This document shows, in pieces, positions 53,873 to 62,805 of a stretch of 64,000 nt of DNA. The stretch comes from Alphaproteobacteria bacterium. GTDB lineage: Bacteria; Pseudomonadota; Alphaproteobacteria; Bin95. The translations under genes and the position numbers were made by a program. A model generated the notes under the pieces. It had not been told where the DNA came from. It saw nothing but the letters and a program-made list of their open reading frames with translations, and did no database searches. How positions within the stretch are numbered: the first letter of the stretch is position 1; each line of letters begins with the position of its first letter. The stretch covers positions 1 to 64,000 of the forward strand of contig JACKII010000004.1 of NCBI GenBank assembly GCA_020638555.1. The letters are read 5' to 3'.

Positions 53873-54814
53873 CTATTTGGCTCCGGGTCCCAGGACTGCG
53901 ATCAGCAGGGACAGGGTCACCACGCTGCCAACCGTGGTCAGCAACACGGCGCTGCCGCACCGCTGCACATACACCTCATACCGGCGGGCCAGCAGGAACG
54001 GATTGACCCCGATCGGCAGGCCGGCCAGCAGGATCAGGAGCGCGAGCGTGTCGCCGCGCAGGCCGACCGCGAAATAGCCGATACCGCCGGCGATGGCGGG
54101 GTAGAGCGCCAGCTTGAACGCCGTCATCCAGACGGCCTCGACCAGGTCGCCGGCCAGCCGAAACTGCGAGAGCGTGGCACCCAACGCCACCAGGGCCACC
54201 GGCGCGGCCGCCGCGGCGAGCAGGTCGATCATGCGCGCCGCCGGGCCGGGAATCGGCCAACCGACGGCGCCCCAGGCCAAGCCCGCCGCCATACCGATCA
54301 GGATCGGGTTACGCACCAATCCCTTCAGGCCGTTCCACACCTGCCGCCCCGCGGAGCCGCCCGCGCCGCGCCCGAGTTCGATCAGCGTCGTGGTCAGCGA
54401 GTAGTATAACAGGCCGTTGATCGCGATCACCGACGACGTCAGCACCAGCCCCCAATCGCCGTAAAGCGCCTGGGCGAGCGGCAGGCCCAACATCACCGTG
54501 TTGGTGAAGACCCCGGTCATGCCGGCCATCGCCGCCTCGGGCAAGGGCCGGCGCCGCAGGCGCCAGAGCCAGAGTGTCAGGCCCAGATGCAGGCTGACGC
54601 CGGCGCCGAAAAACGCCAGCAGCAGATCGGGGGACAGAGCTTCCGAGCCAAAGATGCGGGTTCCGGCGCGAAACAGCAGGGCGGGAATGGCGCAGAAGAA
54701 CACGAACTGCGTCAACCCTTTCGCCGCTTCCCCCGCCAGCACCGGCGTCCGCCCCAAACCATAACCAAGGACGATGAAGCCGAAAATCGGCAATACGGCG
54801 TTTACGATGACCAC
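53873..54814 (-). CDS. AEC family (auxin efflux carrier-type) transporter
   Basis: A 313-residue carrier. PIFGFIVLGYGLGRTPVL begins it and FVFFCAIPALLF follows; GMTGVFTNTVMLGLPLAQ and LIGMAAGLAWGAVG are family segments, with about ten helices. Possible malonate or other organic acid export. Same strand as the FO synthase gene, 252 bp apart. Confidence 0.85.
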   Translation of the reverse strand: MVIVNAVLPIFGFIVLGYGLGRTPVLAGEAAKGLTQFVFFCAIPALLFRAGTRIFGSEALSPDLLLAFFGAGVSLHLGLTLWLWRLRRRPLPEAAMAGMTGVFTNTVMLGLPLAQALYGDWGLVLTSSVIAINGLLYYSLTTTLIELGRGAGGSAGRQVWNGLKGLVRNPILIGMAAGLAWGAVGWPIPGPAARMIDLLAAAAAPVALVALGATLSQFRLAGDLVEAVWMTAFKLALYPAIAGGIGYFAVGLRGDTLALLILLAGLPIGVNPFLLARRYEVYVQRCGSAVLLTTVGSVVTLSLLIAVLGPGAK

Positions 54815-55066
54815 GTTCTTCCACCATGACCTGCGGGGTCGGAAACCGATATTCCAACGGGCCGAGCATCTTACCGGTTGTCGAATGAGGCGAAACCGCA
54901 GTCGTGGTTCGGCGGCCCGTGTCCGGGGTTCCCGACAGGGTCAACGCCGTATGGGACGCCCTCACGCATGGGACCCGGCCGGCGCTGCGAAGAGTGCGCT
55001 TGAGAAAGCCGCAAATGGTCAGGTGCCAGCCGGCGCGCGAGCGGCCGCCACCCGCAACCGTCAGCC

Positions 55067-57520
55067 TCACCTCATGCCGGGCCGGACCAACGCCCGCTTT
55101 TCGCCGGCGTCCTCACGCAGGTAGTCGCGGGCCAGCGGGTTGACGACGTCACTCAGCGGCGCGGCCTGGCGCGAGCGCCGCGTTTGCGTTTCCGGCGGCG
55201 TGCCATAGTCCGTGGTGCGCTGGGCCGGCGCACGACCCAGGCGGCGGATGACGTGTTCCATCTGCTGCGGCGGCCATTCCTCGCCGTGCACCGCTCCCGC
55301 CGCCCGAGTAATGCTCTCGTTCATGAGCGTGCCGCCCAGATCGTTGGCGCCGGCGGCCAGCGCCGCTGCGACACCGCCCTCGCCCATCTTGACCCAGCTT
55401 GTCTGGATGCTGCCGAAATGCGGGTGCAGGGCCAGACGGGCCACCGCGTGCATCAGCACCGCCTCGCGGAAGGTCGGGCCGGGGCGGGCGCGGCCCTTCA
55501 GATACAACGGCGCCTCGTGCGCGACGAAGGGCAAGGGCACGAACTCGGTAAAGCCGCCGGTCTCCGCCTGCAGGTCGCGCAGGCGCAGCAGATGGCGCGC
55601 CCAGTGCTCCGGCCGCTCCACATGGCCGTACATGATGGTGGCCGTGGTCTTGAAGCCGACCGCGTGCGCGGCGCGCATGCCATCGAGCCAGAGCTGGGTG
55701 GTGAGCTTGTCAGGGCAGAGAATGCGGCGGACCTCGTCGTCCAGCAGTTCCGCGGCCGTGCCGGGCAGCGTGTCGAGCCCGGCTTCTTTCAGGTCCCAGA
55801 GATAGTCTTGCAGCGGCCGGCCCAGCGTCTCCGCCCCCTGGAACACCTCCAGCGGCGAGAAGGCGTGCACGTGCATGTGCGGCACCGCGGCTTTCACGGC
55901 CCGGCAGATGTCCAGATAGGTCTGGCCGGTATAGGCCGGGTGAATGCCGCCCTGCATGCAGACCTCGGTCGCGCCGCGTTCCCAGGCTTCGACGGTGCGG
56001 CGCTGGATCTCGTCCAGCGGCACCACATAGGGGTCGCCGCGCAGGTTCTCGGTCAGCTTGCCCTTGGAGAAGGCGCAGAACTGGCATTTGAAATAACAGA
56101 CATTGGTGTAGTTGATGTTGCGGTTGACCACATAGGTCACGGTCTCGCCCGACACCTGCCGGCGCAGCCGGTCGGCGGCCTGGGCGACCGCACCGAAGTC
56201 CGGGCCGCGGGCCTGAAACAGGGTGACGATCTCGGCCTCGCTCAGCCCCTCGCCGGCAAAGGGCTTGGCGAGGATGCGCGCCACCTCCGGCGAGGCGGTC
56301 TGGTCTTCCGCCAGCCAGCGGAGGTCGGCTTCGGGCGGGTCGCCGGGCGCGCCGGTCGACCAGGTGTCGGTGCGGGCGAGGCCATCGGCATCGACCGCGT
56401 GCAACACGGCCTTCAACAGCTTGCGGTCGACCCACGCCTCCGACCGCTGGGCATAGTGCGGATAGACGGTCAGGCGCTCGACCAGGTGCTTGCCGGCGGC
56501 GGCGGTGTCGGCGGCCAGTTTGTCCAGATGCGGCCAGGGCGCCTCCGGATTGACGAAGTCGGGGGTCAGCGGCGACACCCCGCCCCAGTCGTTGATGCCG
56601 GCGTCGACGATGGGTTGCAGCCCTTCCGGCGAGAGGTTCGGCGGCGCCTGCACGCTCATCTCCGGCCCGAAAATCAGGCGGGCGACGGCAATGGTCCACA
56701 ACAAATCGTCCAGCGAGGGCTCCGGCGCGGCATGCATCTTGGTGTCGGGCTTGGCGCGGAAATTCTGGACGATGATTTCCTGGATATGGCCGAATTCCTC
56801 GTGGATCGCGCGGATGGCCAGAAGGGAGTCGATCCGCTCGGCCCGCGTTTCGCCGATGCCGATGAGGATGCCGGTGGTGAACGGCACCTTCGCCTCGCCC
56901 GCGGCGCGCAGGGTGGCGATGCGGGCGGCCGGCTGTTTGTCGGGCGAGCCGTAGTGCGGCATGCCCTTTTCGGTCAGGCGCTCCGACAGGCTCTCGACCA
57001 TGATGCCCATGGAGGCGGCGACCGGGCGGAGCGCCGCGATCTGTTCGGCCGTCATCACGCCGGGGTTGAGGTGGGGAATCAGGCCGGTTTGCGCGAACAC
57101 CGCCTCGGCGCAGGCGCGCAGATAGTCGAGGGTGGAGGCAAAACCCATGCGCTCCAGCTCCTCGCGCGCGACGCGATAGCGGGCCTCCGGCTGGTCGCCC
57201 AGGGTGAAGAGCGCCTCCTTGCAGCCCATTTCCGCGCCTCGGGCAGCGACCGCGACCACCTCGTCCACGGTCATGAAGGCCTTGGTCAGATTGCGCGGCG
57301 CCTGGGCGAAGGTGCAGTAATGGCAGACATCGCGGCAGAGATGCGTGAGCGGGATGAACACCTTGCGGCTGTAGGTGACGAGCGGGCCGAAACCCCGGTC
57401 GCGCAAATGCGCCGCCGCCTCGGTCAGAAGGGTAAGGTCATAGCAATCGGCGAGCGCGCGGGCCTGGGCATCGTCAAGGCGGGCGCCGTCCCGGGCGCGG
57501 GCCACGATTGGGGAAAACAT
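55067..57520 (-). CDS. fbiC: 7,8-didemethyl-8-hydroxy-5-deazariboflavin (FO) synthase, fused CofG-CofH
   Basis: An 817-residue bifunctional radical-SAM enzyme for the deazaflavin core of coenzyme F420, made from 5-amino-6-ribitylaminouracil and tyrosine. The N-half is CofG with CRDVCHYC at Cys62, Cys66 and Cys69; the C-half is CofH with CYFKCQFC at Cys475, Cys479 and Cys482. NPGVMTAEQIAALRP and the HVERPEHWARHLL/FTEFVPLPFV segments are typical. Fused forms are best known in actinobacteria and occur in some proteobacteria. No cofC, cofD or cofE is in the window. Confidence 0.93.
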   Translation of the reverse strand: MFSPIVARARDGARLDDAQARALADCYDLTLLTEAAAHLRDRGFGPLVTYSRKVFIPLTHLCRDVCHYCTFAQAPRNLTKAFMTVDEVVAVAARGAEMGCKEALFTLGDQPEARYRVAREELERMGFASTLDYLRACAEAVFAQTGLIPHLNPGVMTAEQIAALRPVAASMGIMVESLSERLTEKGMPHYGSPDKQPAARIATLRAAGEAKVPFTTGILIGIGETRAERIDSLLAIRAIHEEFGHIQEIIVQNFRAKPDTKMHAAPEPSLDDLLWTIAVARLIFGPEMSVQAPPNLSPEGLQPIVDAGINDWGGVSPLTPDFVNPEAPWPHLDKLAADTAAAGKHLVERLTVYPHYAQRSEAWVDRKLLKAVLHAVDADGLARTDTWSTGAPGDPPEADLRWLAEDQTASPEVARILAKPFAGEGLSEAEIVTLFQARGPDFGAVAQAADRLRRQVSGETVTYVVNRNINYTNVCYFKCQFCAFSKGKLTENLRGDPYVVPLDEIQRRTVEAWERGATEVCMQGGIHPAYTGQTYLDICRAVKAAVPHMHVHAFSPLEVFQGAETLGRPLQDYLWDLKEAGLDTLPGTAAELLDDEVRRILCPDKLTTQLWLDGMRAAHAVGFKTTATIMYGHVERPEHWARHLLRLRDLQAETGGFTEFVPLPFVAHEAPLYLKGRARPGPTFREAVLMHAVARLALHPHFGSIQTSWVKMGEGGVAAALAAGANDLGGTLMNESITRAAGAVHGEEWPPQQMEHVIRRLGRAPAQRTTDYGTPPETQTRRSRQAAPLSDVVNPLARDYLREDAGEKRALVRPGMR

Positions 57521-57726
57521 GGGGCGTGTCCACTGGCGTTTCTTCGACCGAGCGCCTCGCGCTCACGCATTTGCTCGCGGGCTCTGATCCAGGCCCGCCC
57601 CGGCGCCACTCCCCGGGGCCGCATCGCGGCTCAAGGCATCACTATGCCGGAGAAGCAGGGGCCACGTCAAATACCGGCGCATCCAACCCGGCGCATCGGC
57701 TGCCGTCCGTGTCGCGCATCGGTCGC

Positions 57727-57756
57727 GGAGGCGATGCCTCGCCCTGCATCGCCTCC
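57727..57756. other. perfect 11-bp stem after the PEP-CTERM gene
   Basis: GGAGGCGATGC and GCATCGCCTCC enclose an 8-nt loop, 20 nt after the PEP-CTERM stop codon. There is no T run on either side; possibly a transcript-stabilising hairpin or a rho-assisted terminator. Confidence 0.4.
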
Positions 57757-57775
57757 CAAGCCTCCGGAGTCAGGC

Positions 57776-58432
57776 CTATTCGGTTTTGGTCTTGCGCCGG
57801 ATCAACGCTCCCAGGCCGACCATGCCGACCCCGAGCAGCGCCACCATGTTCGGTTCCCCAACCGGCGTCTGGTGTTGAATGACGACATTGTCCAGGCCCC
57901 ACGACTCGTCCGCCAGAGACTGCAATGGCGTGTAGGACCAGGCAAAGGTGTGCATGCCGGCGGTCAGATCCGGAATCTGGAATGCGATGTCGTAGACAGC
58001 CGAAGCATGCCCCTGTTGGCCCAGCGGCCCGACCGCCCCGAGAAAGTCGACGCTCAACCCCGCGGGCGCAATATAGACCTGCTGCGCGTTGCCGACGCCG
58101 AACGTGCCGGACAGCAGGGTGACGCCGTCAACGGCAACGCTCAACGTATCCGTGCAGCATATCAAGCCATCCAGGGTATCGAACCCCAGCAGTCGAAACC
58201 CCAGCGTGACACCGGCGATATTCACCCCGGGAGCCCACCCCAGGCTCACGCCGGAAACATTCACATGGTTGTTGAGCGGGCCCAGATATCCGTCCGTAAC
58301 GCCGGTATAATCCCATCCGGTCTGTTGCGGCGCGAAGACATCCAGGAAATCCACCGTCGCTCTGGCGGCCCCGGCCCACGCGACCGCCAACGCCGCGGCC
58401 GCAACCGCGCTTACCGATTTGCGCAACTTCAT
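57776..58432 (-). CDS. PEP-CTERM sorting domain protein
   Basis: A 218-residue exported protein. Signal peptide MKLRKSVSAVAAAALAVAWA, then a beta-rich body (TGWDYTGVTDGYLGPLNNHV, DLTAGMHTFAWSYTPL), and a sorting signal GEPNMVALLGVGMVGLGAL-IRRK: GEP motif, hydrophobic stretch, basic end. The usual first Pro is Gly here. An exosortase must process it elsewhere in the genome, usually with exopolysaccharide production. AGGAGAGG precedes ATG 58432. Its upstream region contains the ACTTGT motif cluster. Confidence 0.87.
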   Translation of the reverse strand: MKLRKSVSAVAAAALAVAWAGAARATVDFLDVFAPQQTGWDYTGVTDGYLGPLNNHVNVSGVSLGWAPGVNIAGVTLGFRLLGFDTLDGLICCTDTLSVAVDGVTLLSGTFGVGNAQQVYIAPAGLSVDFLGAVGPLGQQGHASAVYDIAFQIPDLTAGMHTFAWSYTPLQSLADESWGLDNVVIQHQTPVGEPNMVALLGVGMVGLGALIRRKTKTE

Positions 58433-58605
58433 TCTGCCTCTCCTGTTTTGCCACTTGGTTTGTGGCATATGGACAATTCCAGAACCTTCGATTGCGCCAC
58501 CTTCGGCCCGCAACGACGGCTTCCGGAACTGTCCATCTTTAGATCCGCGCCAACATTCCGAGAAACAGAAAAAACCCGCGAATACCCGCGCATCTTATCG
58601 CAGAG

Positions 58606-58662
58606 ACAAGTAGATAACTTGTATATTTATACAAGTCGATTAGTGGTTTTTACCTAACAAGT
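58606..58662 (-). promoter_or_regulatory. ACTTGT repeat cluster with lux-box-like palindrome
   Basis: In the 388-bp gap upstream of the PEP-CTERM gene. On the minus strand ACTTGT starts at 58662, 58636 and 58611 (26 and 25 bp apart); one copy faces ACAAGT to make a 20-bp palindrome ACTTGTATATTTATACAAGT at 58617-58636. The size and half-sites resemble LuxR-family boxes (ACCTGT...). The rest of the gap has no gene-like frame. The region is AT-rich compared with the window. It could also be the site of another dyad-binding regulator. Confidence 0.45.
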
Positions 58663-58820
58663 CGGTCATACTGACTTATTCCCTCCACTGCCGCCCGGAG
58701 CACCACGACTCGAATGGGTGCGGGCTTATGCCGGTGAGGGTCGGCGTGACCGCGCCTCAGCCAAAAGCGCGCGTCCAAATCGGAGAGGCGCCGCCCACCG
58801 CGGACAAACCGGGCACCGCC

Positions 58821-59801
58821 CTATCGGTCCGGCTCGCTCTCCCCCCGGCGCTGATCGGGATGCAGCGCCTTCCCCAGGATGTGCTGGTCGCGGTGGATGA
58901 CATGTGCGCCTTGGCCGACGATCAACGGGTCCGGCTCCGTCACCACATGGTGGTCCTTACCCTCATAATCCAAAGCATTGAGAAAATGCTGCATACAGTT
59001 GAGACGCGCTCGCTTTTTGTCATCCGACTTGATGATGGTCCAGGGCGCGTCGGCGGTGTCGGTGTAAAAGAACATCGCTTCCTTCGCCTCGGTGTAGTCC
59101 TCCCACCGCTCCAGGCTGGCGAGGTCGATCGGGCTCAGCTTCCACTGTTTCAACGGGTCGGTCCCGCGGGCCGCGAACCGCCGGCGTTGTTCCTGCTGCG
59201 TCACGGAAAACCAGTATTTGAACAAGAGGATGCCGGAGCGCACGAACATCTGTTCCAGCAACGGCGTCTGGCGCATGAATTCCAGATATTCGTGCGGAGA
59301 GCAAAAGCCCATCACCCGCTCGACCCCGGCCCGGTTGTACCAGGACCGGTCGAACAGGACCATTTCGCCAGCGGTCGGCAGATGTGCGATATACCGCTGG
59401 AAGAACCACTGTCCGCGTTCCACGTCCGAGGGCTTTTCCAGCGCCACCACCGTCGCTCCGCGCGGATTCAGATGCTCCATGAAGCGTTTGATCGTGCCGC
59501 CCTTGCCCGCCGCGTCCCGGCCTTCGAACAGGATGACGATGCGCTGGTCGGTTTCCTTGATCCAGCGTTGCGCCTTCAGGAGTTCTACCTGCAACGCCGC
59601 CTTGCGGCGCTCGTATACGTTGCGGCGCATCTTGCTGGTGTAAGGGTATTCGCCCGTCTCAAAGCTTTGGCGGATGGCCTCCGGATCGTGGCGGAGTTCC
59701 AGCGACCGGGCCACATGCGGTTCCGCCATCGGCGCGTCCGACGCGGCGTCGGCGCCGGTGGGAGCGGTTCCGTCCGAATTCTCTGCAAATTCCGATGGCA
59801 T
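58821..59801 (-). CDS. ppk2: polyphosphate kinase 2
   Basis: A 326-residue PPK2 (class I type) that transfers phosphate between polyP and nucleotides. Walker A is FEGRDAAGKGGTIKRF; Walker B region is LFDRSWYNRAGVERVMG; RFAARGTDPLKQWKLSPID is conserved. AAGGAG precedes ATG 59801; an upstream frame adds 34 non-family residues. Far from ppk1-ppx (13-17 kb), so there are two polyP kinases. Confidence 0.93.
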   Translation of the reverse strand: MPSEFAENSDGTAPTGADAASDAPMAEPHVARSLELRHDPEAIRQSFETGEYPYTSKMRRNVYERRKAALQVELLKAQRWIKETDQRIVILFEGRDAAGKGGTIKRFMEHLNPRGATVVALEKPSDVERGQWFFQRYIAHLPTAGEMVLFDRSWYNRAGVERVMGFCSPHEYLEFMRQTPLLEQMFVRSGILLFKYWFSVTQQEQRRRFAARGTDPLKQWKLSPIDLASLERWEDYTEAKEAMFFYTDTADAPWTIIKSDDKKRARLNCMQHFLNALDYEGKDHHVVTEPDPLIVGQGAHVIHRDQHILGKALHPDQRRGESEPDR

Positions 59802-60180
59802 ATCGACTCCTTCCGGTTCAGCCAACCGGCTCGATCCGCCGGATTCAAACCGGTTGCCCCCCCAGGGCCGGCGGGGTTCTGGAATACCGAACAGTTTTGA
59901 CACGCTACAAATACCGTCGTTGGCTGTAAATGGTTATTCCACCGTGACGGCGGGCGCACGCAATCCTGCCGCCGGAGGATCGAACGCCAGAAGACATCAT
60001 GGCCATCAACTTGGCGTAATGCAAAACCCGGCAACGATAACCAATCCGGCTCTGCAAAACCGCCTGTCGAGGTGAGAATTACAATTATCCAAAACTTACC
60101 AACCAACAGGATAATAGGACTTTTCAGGTATTGGAGATTGTTCATACCATACAAAATCATACCTTAGAATCACACTGACT
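59802..60180. other. 379-bp intergenic region before the LuxR-type gene
   Basis: No gene-like frame. From about 60060 the base composition becomes AT-rich (AATTACAATTATCC, ATACAAAATCATACC) up to the regulator start. Likely promoter region of the ppk2 and luxR-type genes; I cannot fix a -10/-35 pair with confidence. Confidence 0.4.
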
Positions 60181-61407
60181 ATGCTTGGCTCCGACCTCAA
60201 CGACCTCATCGTAGCGATCTACGACACCATCCAAAATCAAAGCCTGTGGCCGGAAGTGCTGACCCGGTTCGCCGATGCGATCGGCGCGCGCGGCTGTATC
60301 GTCTCCGAGATCGAAGGCCTGGGAGACGCCCGTCGGATTGTCACCCCCTATGTCTGCACCCGATATAGCCAGGAGCAGATACAACGCTACCTGGACTCCT
60401 TCGCCCATTATGAGTTCCTGGATCAGGCCCGGTACGAACACCTGTCGAAAATCACGGATGCAATCGACCTGATCGATCAGACCACACTGGCCGGCGATCA
60501 ACTGGACGAGTTCCTGGCCCGCCCCAGCGTCCAGCGCATGCAGGCCATCGGCGTGGTGGAGCGCGCGGGCTGCCTGCTCGACAAGGATAACACGTTGCAG
60601 GCGCGGTTTTCCGTCCATTTCGGCAAGGAGGGCCCCGGGCTGACCGCCGAAGTGCGGGCGAAGATGGCCATTCTGCTGCCACACCTTGCCAAGGCGATCG
60701 AACTCGGTCGCGCCTCGCGCCAGCTGGCCCGCACCAATCGACACTTGCTGAAGGCCATGGACCGGCTGCGCATGGGCGTCTGCTTGCTGGACCGGTTCGG
60801 CCGGATCGAGGCCATGAACGGAGAATTCGGGCGGCAGGTCGACGCCTATCCGACCTACACGATCGACGGGAACAAGCGGCTGACCACGTTGGACAACGCC
60901 GCGCAGAAGCATCTGAACGACCTGCTTTCGGATGTGATGATGCACGGCAGGTTCGGCGCGCGCCCGCGCAAGGAAGCGCTGACCTTCGCCAAGTTCCAGG
61001 CCGAAGTGGTCGGCTCCACCACCATCGGGGCGCTCTGCATCGAGGTGGCGCCGTTGCATCGCCTGGACGAGGCGGGAACGCGCGCGTTCGACGGCGCGGT
61101 GATTTTCAGCCTGGATACGACCCGGCCGGTGCCGTTCGACCTGGAATCGATGCGCCGGCGTTTCGGCCTGACGAAAGCCGAAACCACGACCCTGTCGATG
61201 ATCGGCGAAGGGCTGAGCAACAACGAAATCGCCGACCGCCGCTCGCGCTCGCCCCAGACCATCAACACCCAGGTCAAATCCGTACTCAGCAAAACCGAAA
61301 CGTCGAACCGCACCCAGCTGGTCCGGCTGATGTCCTGTTTTGGCGCCGACTACCTGCTTCCGGCCGACGACGCGAACCTCGTCGCGAAACCGGTTGAGGA
61401 TCGCTGA
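60181..61407 (+). CDS. LuxR-family transcriptional regulator
   Basis: A 408-residue regulator. The C-terminal helix-turn-helix is LTKAETTTLSMIGEGLSNNE, followed by IADRRSRSPQTINTQVKSVL. The first ~300 residues are not the acyl-homoserine-lactone domain I know; PAS-like pieces (GVCLLDRFGRIEAMNGEF) appear around 200-240. No Shine-Dalgarno is seen before ATG 60181. Convergent with the phosphomannomutase gene. Target genes unknown; a link to the ACTTGT motifs is possible. Confidence 0.85.
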   Translation: MLGSDLNDLIVAIYDTIQNQSLWPEVLTRFADAIGARGCIVSEIEGLGDARRIVTPYVCTRYSQEQIQRYLDSFAHYEFLDQARYEHLSKITDAIDLIDQTTLAGDQLDEFLARPSVQRMQAIGVVERAGCLLDKDNTLQARFSVHFGKEGPGLTAEVRAKMAILLPHLAKAIELGRASRQLARTNRHLLKAMDRLRMGVCLLDRFGRIEAMNGEFGRQVDAYPTYTIDGNKRLTTLDNAAQKHLNDLLSDVMMHGRFGARPRKEALTFAKFQAEVVGSTTIGALCIEVAPLHRLDEAGTRAFDGAVIFSLDTTRPVPFDLESMRRRFGLTKAETTTLSMIGEGLSNNEIADRRSRSPQTINTQVKSVLSKTETSNRTQLVRLMSCFGADYLLPADDANLVAKPVEDR

Positions 61408-61416
61408 CCCGGCCCC

Positions 61417-62796
61417 TCAAAACCCGGGCGGCAACGCGACCCCGCTGGCCTGCAACTGGCCCGCCAGCGCCTGTTTCAGCCGGTCGAGCCCCGACTGATC
61501 CGCGGCCTCGCAGCGGGCGACCAGCACGTCCTGGGTGTTGGAGGCGCGCAGCAGCCACCAGCCATCGGCCGTGTTGACCCGCACACCGTCGGTGGCGTCG
61601 ACATCGGCACCCTCGGCTTTCAGGCGCTCGTGCACCTCGGCCGGCACGACGAATTTGCGGTCCTCGGCGCAGGTGAAGCGCAGTTCCGGCGTGTTCACCA
61701 CCGCCGGCAGCGTGCGGCGGAAATCCGCCAGGGTCTGCCCGCCGCCGGCCAGCACGCCCAGGGTGCGCACGGCCACGTAAAGGGCGTCGTCATAGCCGTA
61801 ATAGCGGTCGGCATAGAAGATATGACCGCTCATCTCGCCGGCGAGCGGCGCCCCCACCTCGGCCATCTTGGCTTTGATGAGCGAATGGCCGGTGCGGTAC
61901 ATCAACGGTTGCCCGCCCGCCGCCGCGACGGCGTCGAACAGCACCTGGCTGGCCTTGACGTCGGCGATGACGGTCGCGCCCGGATGGCGGGAGAGCACGT
62001 CCCGCGCCAGCAGCACCAGCAACTGGTCCGCCCACAGCACCTCGCCCTCGCCGTCGATGACGCCGATCCGGTCGCCATCGCCGTCGAAGGCGATGCCGAG
62101 TTCCGCGCCGGCCTGCTTCACCGCGGCCTGGAGTTGCTCCAGCGTTTCCGGCAGGGTCGGGTCGGGGTGATGCGCGGGAAAGGTGCCGTCCACCGGCGCA
62201 TTCAGCACCGTGTGTCGGCCCGGAAGCCGGGCAACCAGGGCCTCGACCGAGGGGCCGGCAGCACCGTTGCCGCAATCCCAGACAACGGTCAGCGGGCGGC
62301 CGGGCGTGAAATCTTCCAGCATCCGGTCGACATAGGCCTGCTGGATGTCGGCACTGCTGACGGCGCCCGCACCCGTTGCGAACGCACCGGCGGCGGCGAT
62401 GCGGCCGATTTCCTGAATATCCTCCCCGTAGAACGGCTTCTTCAGCAACGTCATCTTGAAGCCGTTGTAATCGGGCGGGTTGTGGCTGCCGGTGATCTGG
62501 ATACCGCCGTCGACCGCCAGGTGATAACCGGCGAAATACAGCATCGGCGTCGGCCCGAGCCCGACGCGCACCACGTCGACGCCGCCGGCGGCCAGTCCCT
62601 CGACCACGGCATCGGCCATGGCCGGCGAGGACAGGCGGCCGTCATAGCCGACCGCGATGCGGGTGGCGCCGCGCGCTCGCGCGACCGTGGCAAACGCCTG
62701 GCCGATGGCGCGAGCGTCGGTCGTGTGCAGGGTGTCGCCGACAACGCCGCGAATGTCGTACTCGCGCAGAATGGTCGGGTTGAATGCGTGCTGCAT
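61417..62796 (-). CDS. phosphomannomutase/phosphoglucomutase
   Basis: A 459-residue alpha-D-phosphohexomutase. The phosphoserine loop is ITGSHNPPDYNGFKM, the metal loop FDGDGDRIGVID, and the sugar loop GEMSGHIFY; the phosphate-binding RASNTQDVLVARCE closes it. It makes sugar-1-phosphates for polysaccharide precursors. Separated by only 9 bp from ugd upstream on the same strand, so a two-gene unit. Similar to AlgC/ManB. Confidence 0.93.
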   Translation of the reverse strand: MQHAFNPTILREYDIRGVVGDTLHTTDARAIGQAFATVARARGATRIAVGYDGRLSSPAMADAVVEGLAAGGVDVVRVGLGPTPMLYFAGYHLAVDGGIQITGSHNPPDYNGFKMTLLKKPFYGEDIQEIGRIAAAGAFATGAGAVSSADIQQAYVDRMLEDFTPGRPLTVVWDCGNGAAGPSVEALVARLPGRHTVLNAPVDGTFPAHHPDPTLPETLEQLQAAVKQAGAELGIAFDGDGDRIGVIDGEGEVLWADQLLVLLARDVLSRHPGATVIADVKASQVLFDAVAAAGGQPLMYRTGHSLIKAKMAEVGAPLAGEMSGHIFYADRYYGYDDALYVAVRTLGVLAGGGQTLADFRRTLPAVVNTPELRFTCAEDRKFVVPAEVHERLKAEGADVDATDGVRVNTADGWWLLRASNTQDVLVARCEAADQSGLDRLKQALAGQLQASGVALPPGF

Positions 62797-62805
62797 GGTG
62801 GGCCC

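Noticed and set aside
55184..58657. A 1157-codon open frame antisense to FO synthase and the PEP-CTERM gene
   Set aside because: Composition-driven shadow without recognisable motifs; opposite-strand genes have clear family signatures.
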